A stretch of 64,000 nt of DNA from Candidatus Allofournierella pullicola (GCA_019114225.1 DXFW01000004.1:124001-188000); one strand, 5' to 3'; counted from the stretch's first letter, positions 52,846-61,726 are shown. The notes: generated by a model from the letters alone, not told the origin. Program-made: numbers and translations.

Positions 52846-54180
52846 GTGATGAAAAAATGCCTGGCCCTGGCGCTGGCCTTCGCGGCGGCGCTCACCTGGG
52901 CCTTTTCCGCCGCCGCCGGGTGGGAGCCGCCGGAAGGCGCGGTGAACGCCGAGGCGGTGGTGCTCTACAATGTGGACACCGACACGGTGGTGTACGAAAA
53001 AAACGCCCACGAGGTGCGGGCTGCCGCCAGCCTCACCAAAATGATGACCGGCCTGCTGCTGGCGGAGAGCGGCGAGGACCTCTCCCAGACCTTCACCATC
53101 CCCGAGGACCTGCGGCCGGAGTTCGACCGTATCCAGGCGGAGAACGGCTCGGACGCGGACCTGAAAATAGGCGAGACGGTGACGCTGGAAAGCCTGCTCT
53201 ACGCCTGCCTTTTGCCCAGCGGCAACGACGCGGCCAGCGCCATCGCTTATTACCTGGGCAATGGGGACATGCAGGCCTTTTTTGACAAGATGAACGCCCG
53301 GGCCGCCGAGCTTGGCTGTGAGAACACCAATTTTACCTGCGCCCACGGCCTCTACGGCCTGGAATACGGCAACCATTCCACCGCCTGGGATATGTTCCTC
53401 ATCGCCCGGGCCTTCCGGGAAAACGACCTGCTGATGGAGGTGGTCACCCAGACCGGCTACTGGATGCCTCTCACGAATCTGCACACCGAGGCCGAAAGCC
53501 CCGACGCCCCGGCGGGCGCGGCCTACTATGTGGGCACCACCAACGTAATGCAGCTGCCGGACCAGGAGCTCTACCGCCCCTACATCCGGGGGATCAAGAC
53601 CGGCTTCACCGACGAGGCGGGCCGGTGCTTCGTCTCCAGTGCCGAGTCGGGCGGCATGACCTGGCTGCTGGTGGTGATGGGCGCGCCCATCCAGCTGGCG
53701 GAGGACGGCTTCAACTGGGCCTTCCACACCACCGCTGACCTCTACGACTGGGCGCTGGTGAACTTCTGGCCGGTGCAGCTGCCCAACACCGAGACCCCCC
53801 TGGCCAGCGTGCCGGTGAAGTGGTGCGCCGAGAGCGAGACGGTGAGCCTCTACGCCGCCTCCACACTCACCACCCTGCAGTGCTCCGGCAGCCAGGTGGA
53901 GGTGGTGACTGAGGATGTGCCCCAGACGCTGGAAGCTCCGGTGGAGGCCGGGCAGACGGCGGGCCGCGCCATGGTCTATGTGGACGGCGAGGCGGTGGGC
54001 ACGGTGGAACTGGTCACCGGCAGCGCCTGCGAGCGCAGCGCCTGGCTTTATTATAAGGAACGGCTGGCCCCCTTCGCTCCTGTGTTCATCGGGGCGGCGC
54101 TGGTGCTGGCGCTGCTGTTCTTCGGGGCGGCGCGGGCGGCAGGGAACCGGCGCAAACGGCCCGCCTTCGCCCTGAGATAA
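52846..54180 (+). CDS. D-alanyl-D-alanine carboxypeptidase (DacF/PBP5-like)
   Basis: A 444-residue serine peptidase that trims the terminal D-Ala of peptidoglycan. A signal peptide is present (residues 1-24). The three active-site motifs are intact: Ser62-x-x-Lys65 (SLTK), Ser125-Gly-Asn127 and Lys251-Thr-Gly253. A C-terminal membrane helix (about 410-435, FAPVFIGAALVLALLFFGAA) anchors it. GTG 52846 fits the GGAGG spacing (9 nt); ATG 52849 is possible. Length is typical for sporulation-type or vegetative DacF proteins. Confidence 0.92.
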   Translation: MMKKCLALALAFAAALTWAFSAAAGWEPPEGAVNAEAVVLYNVDTDTVVYEKNAHEVRAAASLTKMMTGLLLAESGEDLSQTFTIPEDLRPEFDRIQAENGSDADLKIGETVTLESLLYACLLPSGNDAASAIAYYLGNGDMQAFFDKMNARAAELGCENTNFTCAHGLYGLEYGNHSTAWDMFLIARAFRENDLLMEVVTQTGYWMPLTNLHTEAESPDAPAGAAYYVGTTNVMQLPDQELYRPYIRGIKTGFTDEAGRCFVSSAESGGMTWLLVVMGAPIQLAEDGFNWAFHTTADLYDWALVNFWPVQLPNTETPLASVPVKWCAESETVSLYAASTLTTLQCSGSQVEVVTEDVPQTLEAPVEAGQTAGRAMVYVDGEAVGTVELVTGSACERSAWLYYKERLAPFAPVFIGAALVLALLFFGAARAAGNRRKRPAFALR

Positions 54181-54191
54181 ACGCAGGAGCA

Positions 54192-54229
54192 AAAAAGGTG
54201 CGCCTCATCAAACGGAGGCGCACCTTTTT
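54192..54229 (+). terminator. Terminator of the carboxypeptidase gene
   Basis: 15-bp stem AAAAAGGTGCGCCTC (54192-54206) with complement 54215-54229, 8-nt loop and a T-rich 3' end. Confidence 0.85.
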
Positions 54230-54346
54230 GTGCACTCCACAAAATTTTCACCGTTCTTTCCGGCTGATTTCACAATCCCCCCGTAAAATGTACCGTAGCA
54301 TTCGTCCGGCCCGGGCGAAGACAAGGAACAATGGGGGAATTGTTTT

Positions 54347-56002
54347 ATGAGCAAGATCAAAACTGCCTGTGCGGGCGCGGCCGCCTTTGCGGGCCGGCAC
54401 AAAAAAGCAGTCATTGCGCTGGCGCTGCTGGCGGTGGCCGCGGCGGCCGCCGCCTTTTTGCTGCGCGGACGGATGACCCGCCGCGTCAGCCTGCCGGTCT
54501 CCGGCAGCTATGTGCGCACCGTTACCCTGGAAAAAGGCACGCTGTAGGATTCCATCAGCGCCACCGGCACGGTGCAGAGCAGCGAGGTGTCCAACGTGAC
54601 CACCGACCTGAAATACACCGTCAAAACGGTGAACGTGCAGGTGGGCGACTCGGTGGAAGCGGGCGACGTCATCTGCACGCTTGACACCACCGACCTGGAA
54701 GAGAGCATTCAAAAGCTGCAGGAGAGCCTGGCCGACGCCAAGGCCACCGCGCAAAAACAGTATGAAAAGGCCCAGGCCAGCCTCACCGAAGCGGAGGAGA
54801 ACGTCAAGACCACCTACGATGAAAAGGAAGAAAAGCGCGCCGCCCGCGATTCCGCCAAAAGCGCCTACGACGCCGCGGCGGCAGCGGTGAGCGGCTACCA
54901 GAGCGCGGTGGACGCGGCCAACAAAACGGTGCTGACGGCGCTGGACGCCCAGACCAAGGCCCAGAAGGACTACGACGACGCGCTGGCCCAGCAGGCCGGC
55001 GGCGCCGAGGTGGACCTGGCTCCCTATGAAGAAGCCCTGAAAGCCGCGCAGACGGCATACACGGAGGCTCAGGAAGCGCTGAAGTCCGCGGAGACCGACC
55101 TGCAGACCGCCCAGTCCGCCTCCAACTATGCGTCTCTGTCCAGCGCCTACACCCAGGCCCAGAGCGCCTACGAACAGGCCAAGACCGCCTATGAGACCGC
55201 GGTCAAGACCAGCGAGAGCGCCGAGGAGACCCGGGACACCGCCCTGGAAAACTACAACAAAGCCGGCGAGAGCGACGAGCTGGAAGAACTGCAGTCCCAG
55301 CTGGAAAAATGCACCCTGAAGGCCGAGACCTCCGGCAAGGTCACCGCGGTGAACGCCACGGTGGGCAGCGCCATCGAGGGGGCCGCCGCCACCATCCAGG
55401 ACACCGAACACCTGAAGATCGCCATCTCCATTGCCGAGTATGACATCGACAGCGTCAGCGAGGGCATGCACGCTGTCATCACCAGCGACGTGATCGACGG
55501 CGAGATCGGCGGCACCCTCACCCAGATCTCGCCCACCGCCTCCGGCGGCGGGTCCTCCTCCAGCACCTTCGCCGCCGAGGTGACGGTGGACGACGAGAAC
55601 AGCGGCCTGCTCATCGGCACCAACGCCAAGGTGCAGATCATCCAGTCCACCACCGAGGACGTGTTCACCGTGCCGCTGGACGCCATCGAGGAAAAAGAGG
55701 ACGGCACCTCGGTCATCTATGTGCGCACCGGCGAGGAGAACGGCGAGCCTGTCTTTGAAGAAGTGCAGGTGGTGGTGGGTGCCACCAACGACTACTATGC
55801 CGAGATCAGCGGCGTGGAGCTGGAAGAGGGCATGGTGGTGCGCGCCTCCGCCAGCCTGGAGGAAGCCACCGAAGAGGTGAGCATGCCCTCCGACATGATG
55901 ATGAGCAGCGGCGAGGTGGTCATCGCCGCGCCCGCCGACGGCGGCGCCGCGCCTGCGGGCGGCGGCAACATGGGCGGCGGCCGGCCCGGGATGGGGGGCT
56001 GA
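54347..56002 (+). pseudogene. YknX/MacA-like membrane fusion protein interrupted by an in-frame TAG
   Basis: One reading frame of 551 codons that would encode a periplasmic-adaptor-type subunit. It has a basic start, a helix (about 20-42, AVIALALLAVAAAAAAFLL), then codon 67 (54545-54547) is TAG. The frame continues without a shift through the lipoyl-like KTVNVQVGDSVEAGD, a long coiled-coil hairpin (about 130-300), a second lipoyl half and a beta-barrel. The sequence around the stop (KGTL-stop-DSISATGTV) is the conserved adaptor segment; Gln (CAG to TAG) would restore it. The second part has no ribosome site at its first GTG (54572). It is either a recent nonsense mutation, a sequencing error or readthrough. 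The partner ATPase and permease are intact. Confidence 0.85.
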
Positions 56003-56007
56003 CGGGT

Positions 56008-56712
56008 ATGCAGCAGCCCATCATTGAAATGCACGGCATTGTCAAGCGCTATTACATCGGCAAGCCGGGCGAGCTGGAGATCCTCCACGGGATCGACCTT
56101 GCGGTCTACCCCGGCGAGTTCGTGGCCATCGTGGGCGAGAGCGGAAGCGGCAAGTCCACCCTGATGAACATCATCGGCGTGCTGGACAAACCCACCGAGG
56201 GCAGCTACATCCTGGACGGTATGGATGTGGGCAAAGCCAGGGACGGCGAGCTCTCGGACATCCGCAACCGCAAGATCGGCTTCGTGTTCCAGACCTTCAA
56301 TCTCATCGGGCGCACCAGCGCCCAGAAAAACGTGGAGCTGCCCCTGCTCTACGCCCGGGTGGGGGCTCGCCAGCGGGCAAAGCGGGCGAAGGAGCTGCTG
56401 GAGCAGGTGGGCATGAGCGAGCGTGCCACCCATGAGCCCAACGAGCTTTCAGGCGGCCAGAAGCAGCGGGTGGCCATCGCCCGGGCACTGGCGAACCGCC
56501 CGGCCCTGCTGCTGGCGGACGAACCCACCGGCGCGCTGGACTCCGCCACCAGCCGCGCCGTGATGGACATCTTCCACGACCTGCACCGCCAGGGCATGAC
56601 CATCGTGCTCATCACCCACAGCCAGCAGCTGGCGGAGGAATGCCAGCGTATCCTCACCCTGCAGGACGGCCGGATCGTGGGCGAAAGAAAGGGGGCGGGA
56701 CGCCATGCTTGA
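56008..56712 (+). CDS. YknY/MacB-type ABC transporter ATP-binding protein
   Basis: A 234-residue ATPase of the MacB/LolD family. Walker A is GESGSGKS, the Q-loop region FVFQTFNLI, the signature LSGGQKQR and Walker B LLLADEP, followed by the typical TGALDSATS. Start ATG 56008 lies 5 bp after the adaptor stop. It overlaps the permease gene by 8 bp. It drives a mechanotransmission-type exporter for peptides or antimicrobials. Confidence 0.93.
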   Translation: MQQPIIEMHGIVKRYYIGKPGELEILHGIDLAVYPGEFVAIVGESGSGKSTLMNIIGVLDKPTEGSYILDGMDVGKARDGELSDIRNRKIGFVFQTFNLIGRTSAQKNVELPLLYARVGARQRAKRAKELLEQVGMSERATHEPNELSGGQKQRVAIARALANRPALLLADEPTGALDSATSRAVMDIFHDLHRQGMTIVLITHSQQLAEECQRILTLQDGRIVGERKGAGRHA

Positions 56713-57964
56713 CAACATCCGCATGGCCTTCGCCAGCCTGTGGGCCAACAAAATGCGCGCCCTGCTCACCATGCTGGGGATCATCATCGGCATAGGCTCG
56801 GTCATCGCCATCGTCACGGTGGGCGATTCCCTTTCCGGCTCCCTCACCGACAGCCTCCAGAGCTTCGGCGTGGGCAACATCACCGTCAGCCTGCAGCAGA
56901 AAAGCGAGAGCGGCTCTGCCGGCGGCGCGGTGCGGATGTTCAGCATGGCCCAGCCCTCGGAAGAGGACCTGATCACCGACGCCATGCTGGAGGAGTATTC
57001 CGCCGCCTATGGCGAAAACATCTACGCCATCTCCCTGGAAAGCAGCCTGGGCGCCGGCACGGTGGGCGGCGGCGAGGACACCGCCACGGTGCAGGTGACC
57101 GGCGTGAACGCTCAGTATGCCGACGCAAATGAGCTGGACCTGCTCTGCGGGCGCTTTGTCAAGGATTCCGACGGCGAGCGCCAGCTGGCGGTGGTCAGCG
57201 ACCTGGCCTGCCAGACGCTGTTCGGCCGGGCGGACGCCTCGGTGCTGGGCCAGAGCTTTCAGGTCACGGTGGGCGGCAAGCTGCTCACCTTCTATGTGGC
57301 GGGCGTTTATGAATACGACGACAGCGGCTACTTCAGCATGACCGGCGAGGACCCGGTCACCGAGATGTACATCTCCCTGGCGGCGGCCCAAAAGCTGGGC
57401 GAAGCGGACGAGGGCTTCCAGAACTTTACGGTGGTGGCCGCCTCCGGCACCGACACCGCCGCCTTCCTGGAGAAAACGGAAGCCTTTTTCTCCAGCTTCT
57501 ACACCCGCAACGAGAGCTGGACCGTCACCGCCACCAGCATGGAGAGCCTCATCGAGGAGATGACCAGCATGCTGAACACCGTCAAGCTGGCCATCAGCGC
57601 CATCGCCGCCATCAGCCTGCTGGTGGGCGGTATCGGCGTGATGAACATCATGCTGGTGAGCATTACCGAGCGCACCCGCGAGATCGGCACACGCAAAGCC
57701 CTGGGCGCCCGCCGCAGCGACATCCGCCTGCAGTTCATCACCGAGGCGGTGGTCATCTGCCTGGTGGGCGGCGCGCTGGGCGTGGCGCTGGGCGTGGGTC
57801 TGGGCAGCGTGGGCGCGTCGCTGCTGGGCTACGCCGCAAAACCCAGCCCTTCCGCCATTCTGGTGGCGGTGGGGTTCTCCATGGCCATCGGCGTGTTCTT
57901 CGGCTATTACCCGGCGAACAAAGCCGCCAAGCTGGACCCCATCGACGCGCTGCGCTACGAGTGA
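56705..57964 (+). CDS. YknZ/MacB-type ABC transporter permease
   Basis: A 419-residue permease. The first helix region LWANKMRALLTMLGIIIGIG is characteristic, then a large outer MacB_PCD domain (about residues 45-285). Three C-terminal helices form the FtsX domain (LLVGGIGVMNIMLVSITERT, the REIGTRKALGARRSDI coupling helix, and the end ANKAAKLDPIDALRYE). ATG 56705 overlaps the ATPase gene. With the ATPase and the interrupted adaptor it forms a YknXYZ/MacAB-like exporter. Confidence 0.93.
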   Translation: MLDNIRMAFASLWANKMRALLTMLGIIIGIGSVIAIVTVGDSLSGSLTDSLQSFGVGNITVSLQQKSESGSAGGAVRMFSMAQPSEEDLITDAMLEEYSAAYGENIYAISLESSLGAGTVGGGEDTATVQVTGVNAQYADANELDLLCGRFVKDSDGERQLAVVSDLACQTLFGRADASVLGQSFQVTVGGKLLTFYVAGVYEYDDSGYFSMTGEDPVTEMYISLAAAQKLGEADEGFQNFTVVAASGTDTAAFLEKTEAFFSSFYTRNESWTVTATSMESLIEEMTSMLNTVKLAISAIAAISLLVGGIGVMNIMLVSITERTREIGTRKALGARRSDIRLQFITEAVVICLVGGALGVALGVGLGSVGASLLGYAAKPSPSAILVAVGFSMAIGVFFGYYPANKAAKLDPIDALRYE

Positions 57965-57987
57965 GCGCGGCTGCCTCTTGCCAGGCG

Positions 57988-57996
57988 TGATATAAT
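57988..57996 (+). promoter_or_regulatory. Extended -10 promoter for the lipoprotein gene
   Basis: TGATATAAT (TGn plus perfect TATAAT), followed at once by a second TATAAT (57997-58002). No -35 at the right spacing. Confidence 0.45.
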
Positions 57997-58007
57997 TATA
58001 ATGTACC

Positions 58008-58048
58008 CCGCCGCGGGGCCTGCCGACACAGGGCAGGCCCCGCGGCGG
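58008..58048 (+). promoter_or_regulatory. Long GC-rich leader hairpin
   Basis: A perfect 17-bp stem (58008-58024 and 58032-58048, 7-nt loop) in the 5' leader, 30 bp before the ATG. It has no T-run, so premature termination is unlikely; mRNA stability or translation control is possible. Confidence 0.6.
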
Positions 58049-58078
58049 CCGTTCTTGGAGCAAAAGGAGAGTGATACA

Positions 58079-58918
58079 ATGCGTTTTGCAACAAACAAAA
58101 AACGGATGGCCGCGGCCGCTTTGGCGGCCGCTCTGACTCTGGCGCTGGCCGGCTGTGCCGCCAAACCGGAAACGGTGGACCCGGCTCCCTTCCTGACGGT
58201 GGAGTTCACCGGCATGAGCGGGGAAGGCACGGCGGAATGGAACTTTGACAGCGAAGGCTTCGCCGCGGCCTGCGGCGACGGCGTGAAGGACGCGGCGGGT
58301 CTGGCCGCCTGCGTGGATGGCAGCCTGGATAAGACCGAGGGCCTTTCCAACGGCGACACGGTCACCTTCCAGTGGAATTGCGACGCCGAAACGGCCCAGG
58401 AGGAGCACAACGCCGTCCTCGCTCCCGGCAACGCCACCTTCACGGTGGAGGGCCTGGACGAGTGGGTGACCGCTCTGGATCAGATCGGCCAGGAGGACTG
58501 GGATTCCCTCGCGGCCGCCGGTGAGGAGGCGCTGCGCCAGCGCGAGGGCGACGCCATCACCGGGGCGGAGTGCCTGGGCGGCTACATGCTGGTGCGCCAG
58601 GACTTCAGCAGCGAGATGGTGGACGTCCACAACATGCTCTATGCGGCCTACAAGGTCCAGGCTCAGCTGCCGGACGGCAGCTCCCTGACCTACTACGCCG
58701 GCGTCGGCTTTGGTGACCTGGTGCGCCACGGCGACGGCTCGGTGGAGGCCACCGGTGACTACGGCTTTATGGCCTACGGCAACATCGACGTGAAGGCGGG
58801 CGGCGAATACTACAACTTCACCGGTTTCGAGACCCTGGAGGATATGAACACGGAGTGTATCAGCGGATACCAGGGGATGTACTCGGTGGAGTCCAATGTG
58901 ACCGAAGCGGCTGCATGA
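58079..58918 (+). CDS. Secreted lipoprotein of unknown function
   Basis: A 279-residue lipoprotein with signal MRFATNKKRMAAAALAAALT and lipobox ALAGC (Cys about 27). The mature part has two halves: DPAPFLTVEFTGMSGEGTAE, a typical opening of clostridial DUF-type lipoproteins, and a C-terminal YKVQAQLPDGSSLTYYAGVG beta region. ATG 58079 follows AAGGAG. It is monocistronic, flanked by the leader hairpin and a terminator. No family is assigned with confidence. Confidence 0.6.
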   Translation: MRFATNKKRMAAAALAAALTLALAGCAAKPETVDPAPFLTVEFTGMSGEGTAEWNFDSEGFAAACGDGVKDAAGLAACVDGSLDKTEGLSNGDTVTFQWNCDAETAQEEHNAVLAPGNATFTVEGLDEWVTALDQIGQEDWDSLAAAGEEALRQREGDAITGAECLGGYMLVRQDFSSEMVDVHNMLYAAYKVQAQLPDGSSLTYYAGVGFGDLVRHGDGSVEATGDYGFMAYGNIDVKAGGEYYNFTGFETLEDMNTECISGYQGMYSVESNVTEAAA

Positions 58919-58924
58919 GAAATG

Positions 58925-58960
58925 AAAAAAGCGCTCTCCCCGGCGGGAGGGCGCTTTTTT
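58925..58960. terminator. Bidirectional terminator between lipoprotein and DUF3021 genes
   Basis: 16-bp stem (one G:U pair) with a CGGC loop, flanked by six A and six T residues. It serves both convergent genes. Confidence 0.9.
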
Positions 58961-58965
58961 GTGTG

Positions 58966-59418
58966 TCAGCCGTTTCGCCGCAGCCCTTCGTTCAGCTGTC
59001 GCGCCGTGCGGCGGGCGGCGACCCAGCCGGCCAGCCAGAAGACCAGGAACAGCGCGAGGAAGATGGCGAAATAAACCAGAAAACCCGTGAGGCTGTGCTC
59101 CATCCAGTGAGCCAGCCAGGCGGAGGGCAGCATCGCCAGCGAAGCACCCAGAAAATACACGGCGGTCTGCTTGGCGCAGCTCCAGTCCTCCCGCCGCCAC
59201 ACCAGCGACAGGGCGGAGAACGCCGCGCCGATGCCGGCGCACAGCAGCGCCTGCACCGCCACGGCCGCGGCCTCGCTGCCCACGGCCTCGGCCATGGCCG
59301 GCATCACGGCCAGATAATCGCCGCCGCCCCAGCAAAAGGAAACCAGGATGGTGATGGCGTAGCCGATGGCCAGGCCCACCGGCGCGCCCTGCGCCGCGTA
59401 ACGAATCACTTTTTTCAT
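58966..59418 (-). CDS. DUF3021-family membrane protein
   Basis: A 150-residue protein with four helices. It begins MKKVIRYAAQGAPVGLAIGY. Size, topology and its position after a LytTR gene match the DUF3021 family, whose members antagonise their LytTR partner (as in streptococcal LytTR regulatory systems). ATG 59418 lies 10 bp after the LytTR stop. It probably keeps the regulator inactive at the membrane until an unknown signal arrives; that is inference from relatives. Confidence 0.85.
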   Translation of the reverse strand: MKKVIRYAAQGAPVGLAIGYAITILVSFCWGGGDYLAVMPAMAEAVGSEAAAVAVQALLCAGIGAAFSALSLVWRREDWSCAKQTAVYFLGASLAMLPSAWLAHWMEHSLTGFLVYFAIFLALFLVFWLAGWVAARRTARQLNEGLRRNG

Positions 59419-59428
59419 CGTGAATACC

Positions 59429-59872
59429 TCATATCCCCAGAATTTGTTTGATGGCGGGCACATACCGGCGGGACACATAGCTGGCGGTCCCGTTTTTCAG
59501 CCGCACGCAGATGGTGCCGGAAAGGCTTGTATCGAAGCTCTCCGCCCAGTCCAGATTCACCAGCTCCGAGTGGGAGATGCGCACGAACCGCCGCCCTGCC
59601 AGCCGGGCTTCCGCCTCATACAGCCGCATCCGCAGCAGGTATTCGCCCTTTTCCGCCACGGCGAACACCTTGCCCGCCGCGGCGTACACCCGCACCAGCG
59701 CGTTTGGGTCCAGCACTTCCAGCCGGCCCGCTCGCTCGCCGCACAAAAGGGGCGGCTGCTCTGCCAGGCGGTGCAGCAGCTGCTCCACTTCGCTTGTCAC
59801 GGCGGCGGTGCGAAGGGTCAGTTCCGGCTCGGTGCAGGCCGCGTCCAGCACAACTTCCACTTTCATCCCCAT
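59429..59872 (-). CDS. LytTR-family DNA-binding regulator
   Basis: A 147-residue regulator without a receiver domain. Residues 1-45 form a short N-terminal region. The LytTR domain (about 50-147) contains ALVRVYAAAGKVFAVAEKGE, RRFVRISHSELVNLDWAESF and VSRRYVPAIKQILGI. ATG 59872 follows AAAGGAGG. Followed by a DUF3021 gene, it forms a LytTR regulatory system. A promoter and two direct repeats lie just upstream, consistent with self-activation. Confidence 0.9.
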   Translation of the reverse strand: MGMKVEVVLDAACTEPELTLRTAAVTSEVEQLLHRLAEQPPLLCGERAGRLEVLDPNALVRVYAAAGKVFAVAEKGEYLLRMRLYEAEARLAGRRFVRISHSELVNLDWAESFDTSLSGTICVRLKNGTASYVSRRYVPAIKQILGI

Positions 59873-59889
59873 CGCCTCCTTTCACTGCC

Positions 59890-59919
59890 ATTATAGAGGA
59901 AAGGGAGGGGCGCTGCCAA
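59890..59919 (-). promoter_or_regulatory. Promoter of the LytTR gene
   Basis: On the minus strand TTGGCA (59919-59914) and TATAAT (59895-59890) with an 18-bp spacer. Confidence 0.6.
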
Positions 59920-59927
59920 CGGTTTTT

Positions 59928-59958
59928 CCACAGTCGGTCGCTTTTGGCCCACAGTCGG
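59928..59958. promoter_or_regulatory. Direct repeat pair, likely LytTR binding site
   Basis: CCACAGTCGG occurs at 59928-59937 and again at 59949-59958, starts exactly 21 bp apart. LytTR proteins bind two direct repeats on one face of the helix, about two turns apart. The pair lies just upstream of the LytTR promoter, an activator position, and 11 bp from the proC -35. Confidence 0.55.
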
Positions 59959-59968
59959 CGTTTTTTCT

Positions 59969-59997
59969 TTGCACGCGGGGGCAAAGTGTGTTATGCT
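59969..59997 (+). promoter_or_regulatory. Promoter of proC
   Basis: TTGCAC (59969-59974), 17 bp, TATGCT (59992-59997), 29 bp before the ATG. Confidence 0.5.
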
Positions 59998-60025
59998 TTG
60001 CTTAAAGAAAAAGGAGGGGTGCGAC

Positions 60026-60835
60026 ATGGGTTATACCTTCGGATTCATCGGCGCCGGCAACATGGGCGGCGCGCTGGCCCGGGCCGCCTGCCGCTGGCGG
60101 CCGGAGCAGGTGGTGCTCACCGACCGCACGCTGGAGAAGGCGGTGGCCCTGGCCGAAGAGCTGGACTGCGACATCGCCATGGACAACGACGCCGTGGCCC
60201 GGGAGGCAAAGTTCATCTTCCTGGGGGTCAAGCCCCAGATGATGGCGGACATGCTGGCCGCCCTGGCGCCCACGCTGGAAGAGCGGGGAGGGGGGTACGT
60301 GCTGGTGAGCATGGCCGCCGGGCTCACCATCGCCCGGCTGGAGGAAATGCTGGGCTTCCCCGCGCCCATCCTGCGCATTATGCCCAACACCCCCGCCGCC
60401 ATCGGCGAGGGGATGATCCTCTACACCGCAAACGAGCGGGTGGCCGCCGCCGACGTGGAGGAATTCTGCGACAAGATGGTGGGCGCGGGCCGGTTCGACG
60501 CGCTGGAAGAGCGCCTCATCGACGCGGCCAGCTCGGTGTCCGGCTGCGGGCCGGCCTTTGTGTACCAGTTCATCGAGGCTCTGGCGGACGGGGGCGTGGC
60601 CTGCGGGCTGCCCCGGGCCAAGGCCATGGAGTACGCCGCCCAGACGCTGGCGGGCGCGGCGGGCATGGTGCTGGCCACCGGCCGCCATCCCGGCCAGCTG
60701 AAGGACGAGGTGTGCAGCCCCGGCGGCAGCACCATCGCCGGGGTCTACGCTTTGGAAAAGGGCGGCCTGCGGGCGGCGGTGATGAGCGCCGTGCTGGAGA
60801 GCTTTGAAAAAAACAAGGAGCTGGGCAAACAATGA
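60026..60835 (+). CDS. proC: Pyrroline-5-carboxylate reductase
   Basis: A 269-residue enzyme making proline from P5C with NAD(P)H. The start FGFIGAGNMGGALARA is the nucleotide site; LGVKPQMM, RIMPNTPAAIGEGM and the C-terminal signature SPGGSTIAGVYALE follow. ATG 60026 lies close after GGAGGGG; the open frame runs further upstream but without a ribosome site. Length is normal. It overlaps the HAD gene by 4 bp. Confidence 0.95.
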   Translation: MGYTFGFIGAGNMGGALARAACRWRPEQVVLTDRTLEKAVALAEELDCDIAMDNDAVAREAKFIFLGVKPQMMADMLAALAPTLEERGGGYVLVSMAAGLTIARLEEMLGFPAPILRIMPNTPAAIGEGMILYTANERVAAADVEEFCDKMVGAGRFDALEERLIDAASSVSGCGPAFVYQFIEALADGGVACGLPRAKAMEYAAQTLAGAAGMVLATGRHPGQLKDEVCSPGGSTIAGVYALEKGGLRAAVMSAVLESFEKNKELGKQ

Positions 60836-61662
60836 GCGGGCTGGGCATTCGTCTTGTGGGGCTGGACATCGACGGCACCCTGCTGAACAGCGCCGGCCGG
60901 CTGACCCGGCGCACCGAAGAGGCCATCCGCGCCTGCATTGCCGCGGGCTGCCATGTGGTGCCCGCCACCGGGCGGCCCTGGAGCGGCCTGCCGGAGGAGT
61001 TCACCTCCATCCCCGGGGTGGACTGGGCGGTCACCGCCAACGGCGCCACCCTGGTGGACCTGGCCGCGGGGCAGGTGGCCGAGCGCCACTGGATGAGCCG
61101 GGAGGACTGGCTCTTTGCCTGGGACCTCACCGCCGGGTTTGACCGGGTGATGGACCTGTTCCTGGACGGCTGGGGCTACAGCGACGAAGCAAAGCTGGCC
61201 CGGGCGGAGGAGTGGGCCGCCCCCGGCATGGCGGACTACATCCGCCGCAGCCGCCGGGCGGTGGAGGATGTGCACGCGCTGGCCTGCCGGCATGCGGACA
61301 TTGAAAAAGCGAACCTTTTCTTCACCCGGCCGGACCAGCGCCGCGAGGCATGGCGCCTGCTGGAGGAGAGCGGCCGCTTTGAGGTGAGCACCTCCAGCGC
61401 GGTGGGGATCGAACTGAACGCAAAGGGCACCGACAAGGCTGAGGGCCTGCTGGCTTTGGGCCGTCGGCTGGGCATTGAGCCCGCCCACACCATGGCCTGC
61501 GGCGATTCGGGCAACGACCTGCCCATGCTGCGCCGGGCCGGGGCGGGGGTGGCCATGGGCAACGCCTCCCCCGAGGCGAAGGCCGCGGCCCGTTTCGTCA
61601 CCGATTCCAACGACAACGACGGCGTGGCCAAAGCGCTGGAGCGCTTTGTGCTGGGCCGCTGA
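60832..61662 (+). CDS. Cof-type HAD-superfamily phosphatase
   Basis: A 276-residue HAD hydrolase of the Cof/YidA type (class IIB cap). Motif I is LDIDGTLLN, motif II lies in VVPATGRP, and motifs III/IV are KGTDKAEGL and ACGDSGNDLPM. The type IIB cap covers about residues 85-190. Start ATGA overlaps proC. Family members dephosphorylate sugar phosphates and related compounds; the substrate is unknown. A terminator follows. Confidence 0.9.
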   Translation: MSGLGIRLVGLDIDGTLLNSAGRLTRRTEEAIRACIAAGCHVVPATGRPWSGLPEEFTSIPGVDWAVTANGATLVDLAAGQVAERHWMSREDWLFAWDLTAGFDRVMDLFLDGWGYSDEAKLARAEEWAAPGMADYIRRSRRAVEDVHALACRHADIEKANLFFTRPDQRREAWRLLEESGRFEVSTSSAVGIELNAKGTDKAEGLLALGRRLGIEPAHTMACGDSGNDLPMLRRAGAGVAMGNASPEAKAAARFVTDSNDNDGVAKALERFVLGR

Positions 61663-61673
61663 GAGCAAAGGCG

Positions 61674-61709
61674 CGCCCCTCTTTTCCCGGGAAAAGAGGG
61701 GCGTTTTTT
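61674..61709 (+). terminator. Terminator of the proC-HAD operon
   Basis: A perfect 30-nt palindrome (61674-61688 and 61689-61703) followed by six T residues. Confidence 0.88.
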
Positions 61710-61726
61710 CGCGCAAAAAAAGGGGC

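Noticed and set aside
13117-54547. Genome-wide recoding of TAG to glutamine as explanation of the amber codon
   Set aside because: The XRE/kinase gene ends naturally at TAG (13117-13119), and other long genes contain no internal TAG. One internal TAG does not support recoding.
56654-59335. An 893-codon minus-strand frame
   Set aside because: It crosses several real genes and terminators and has shadow-type composition.
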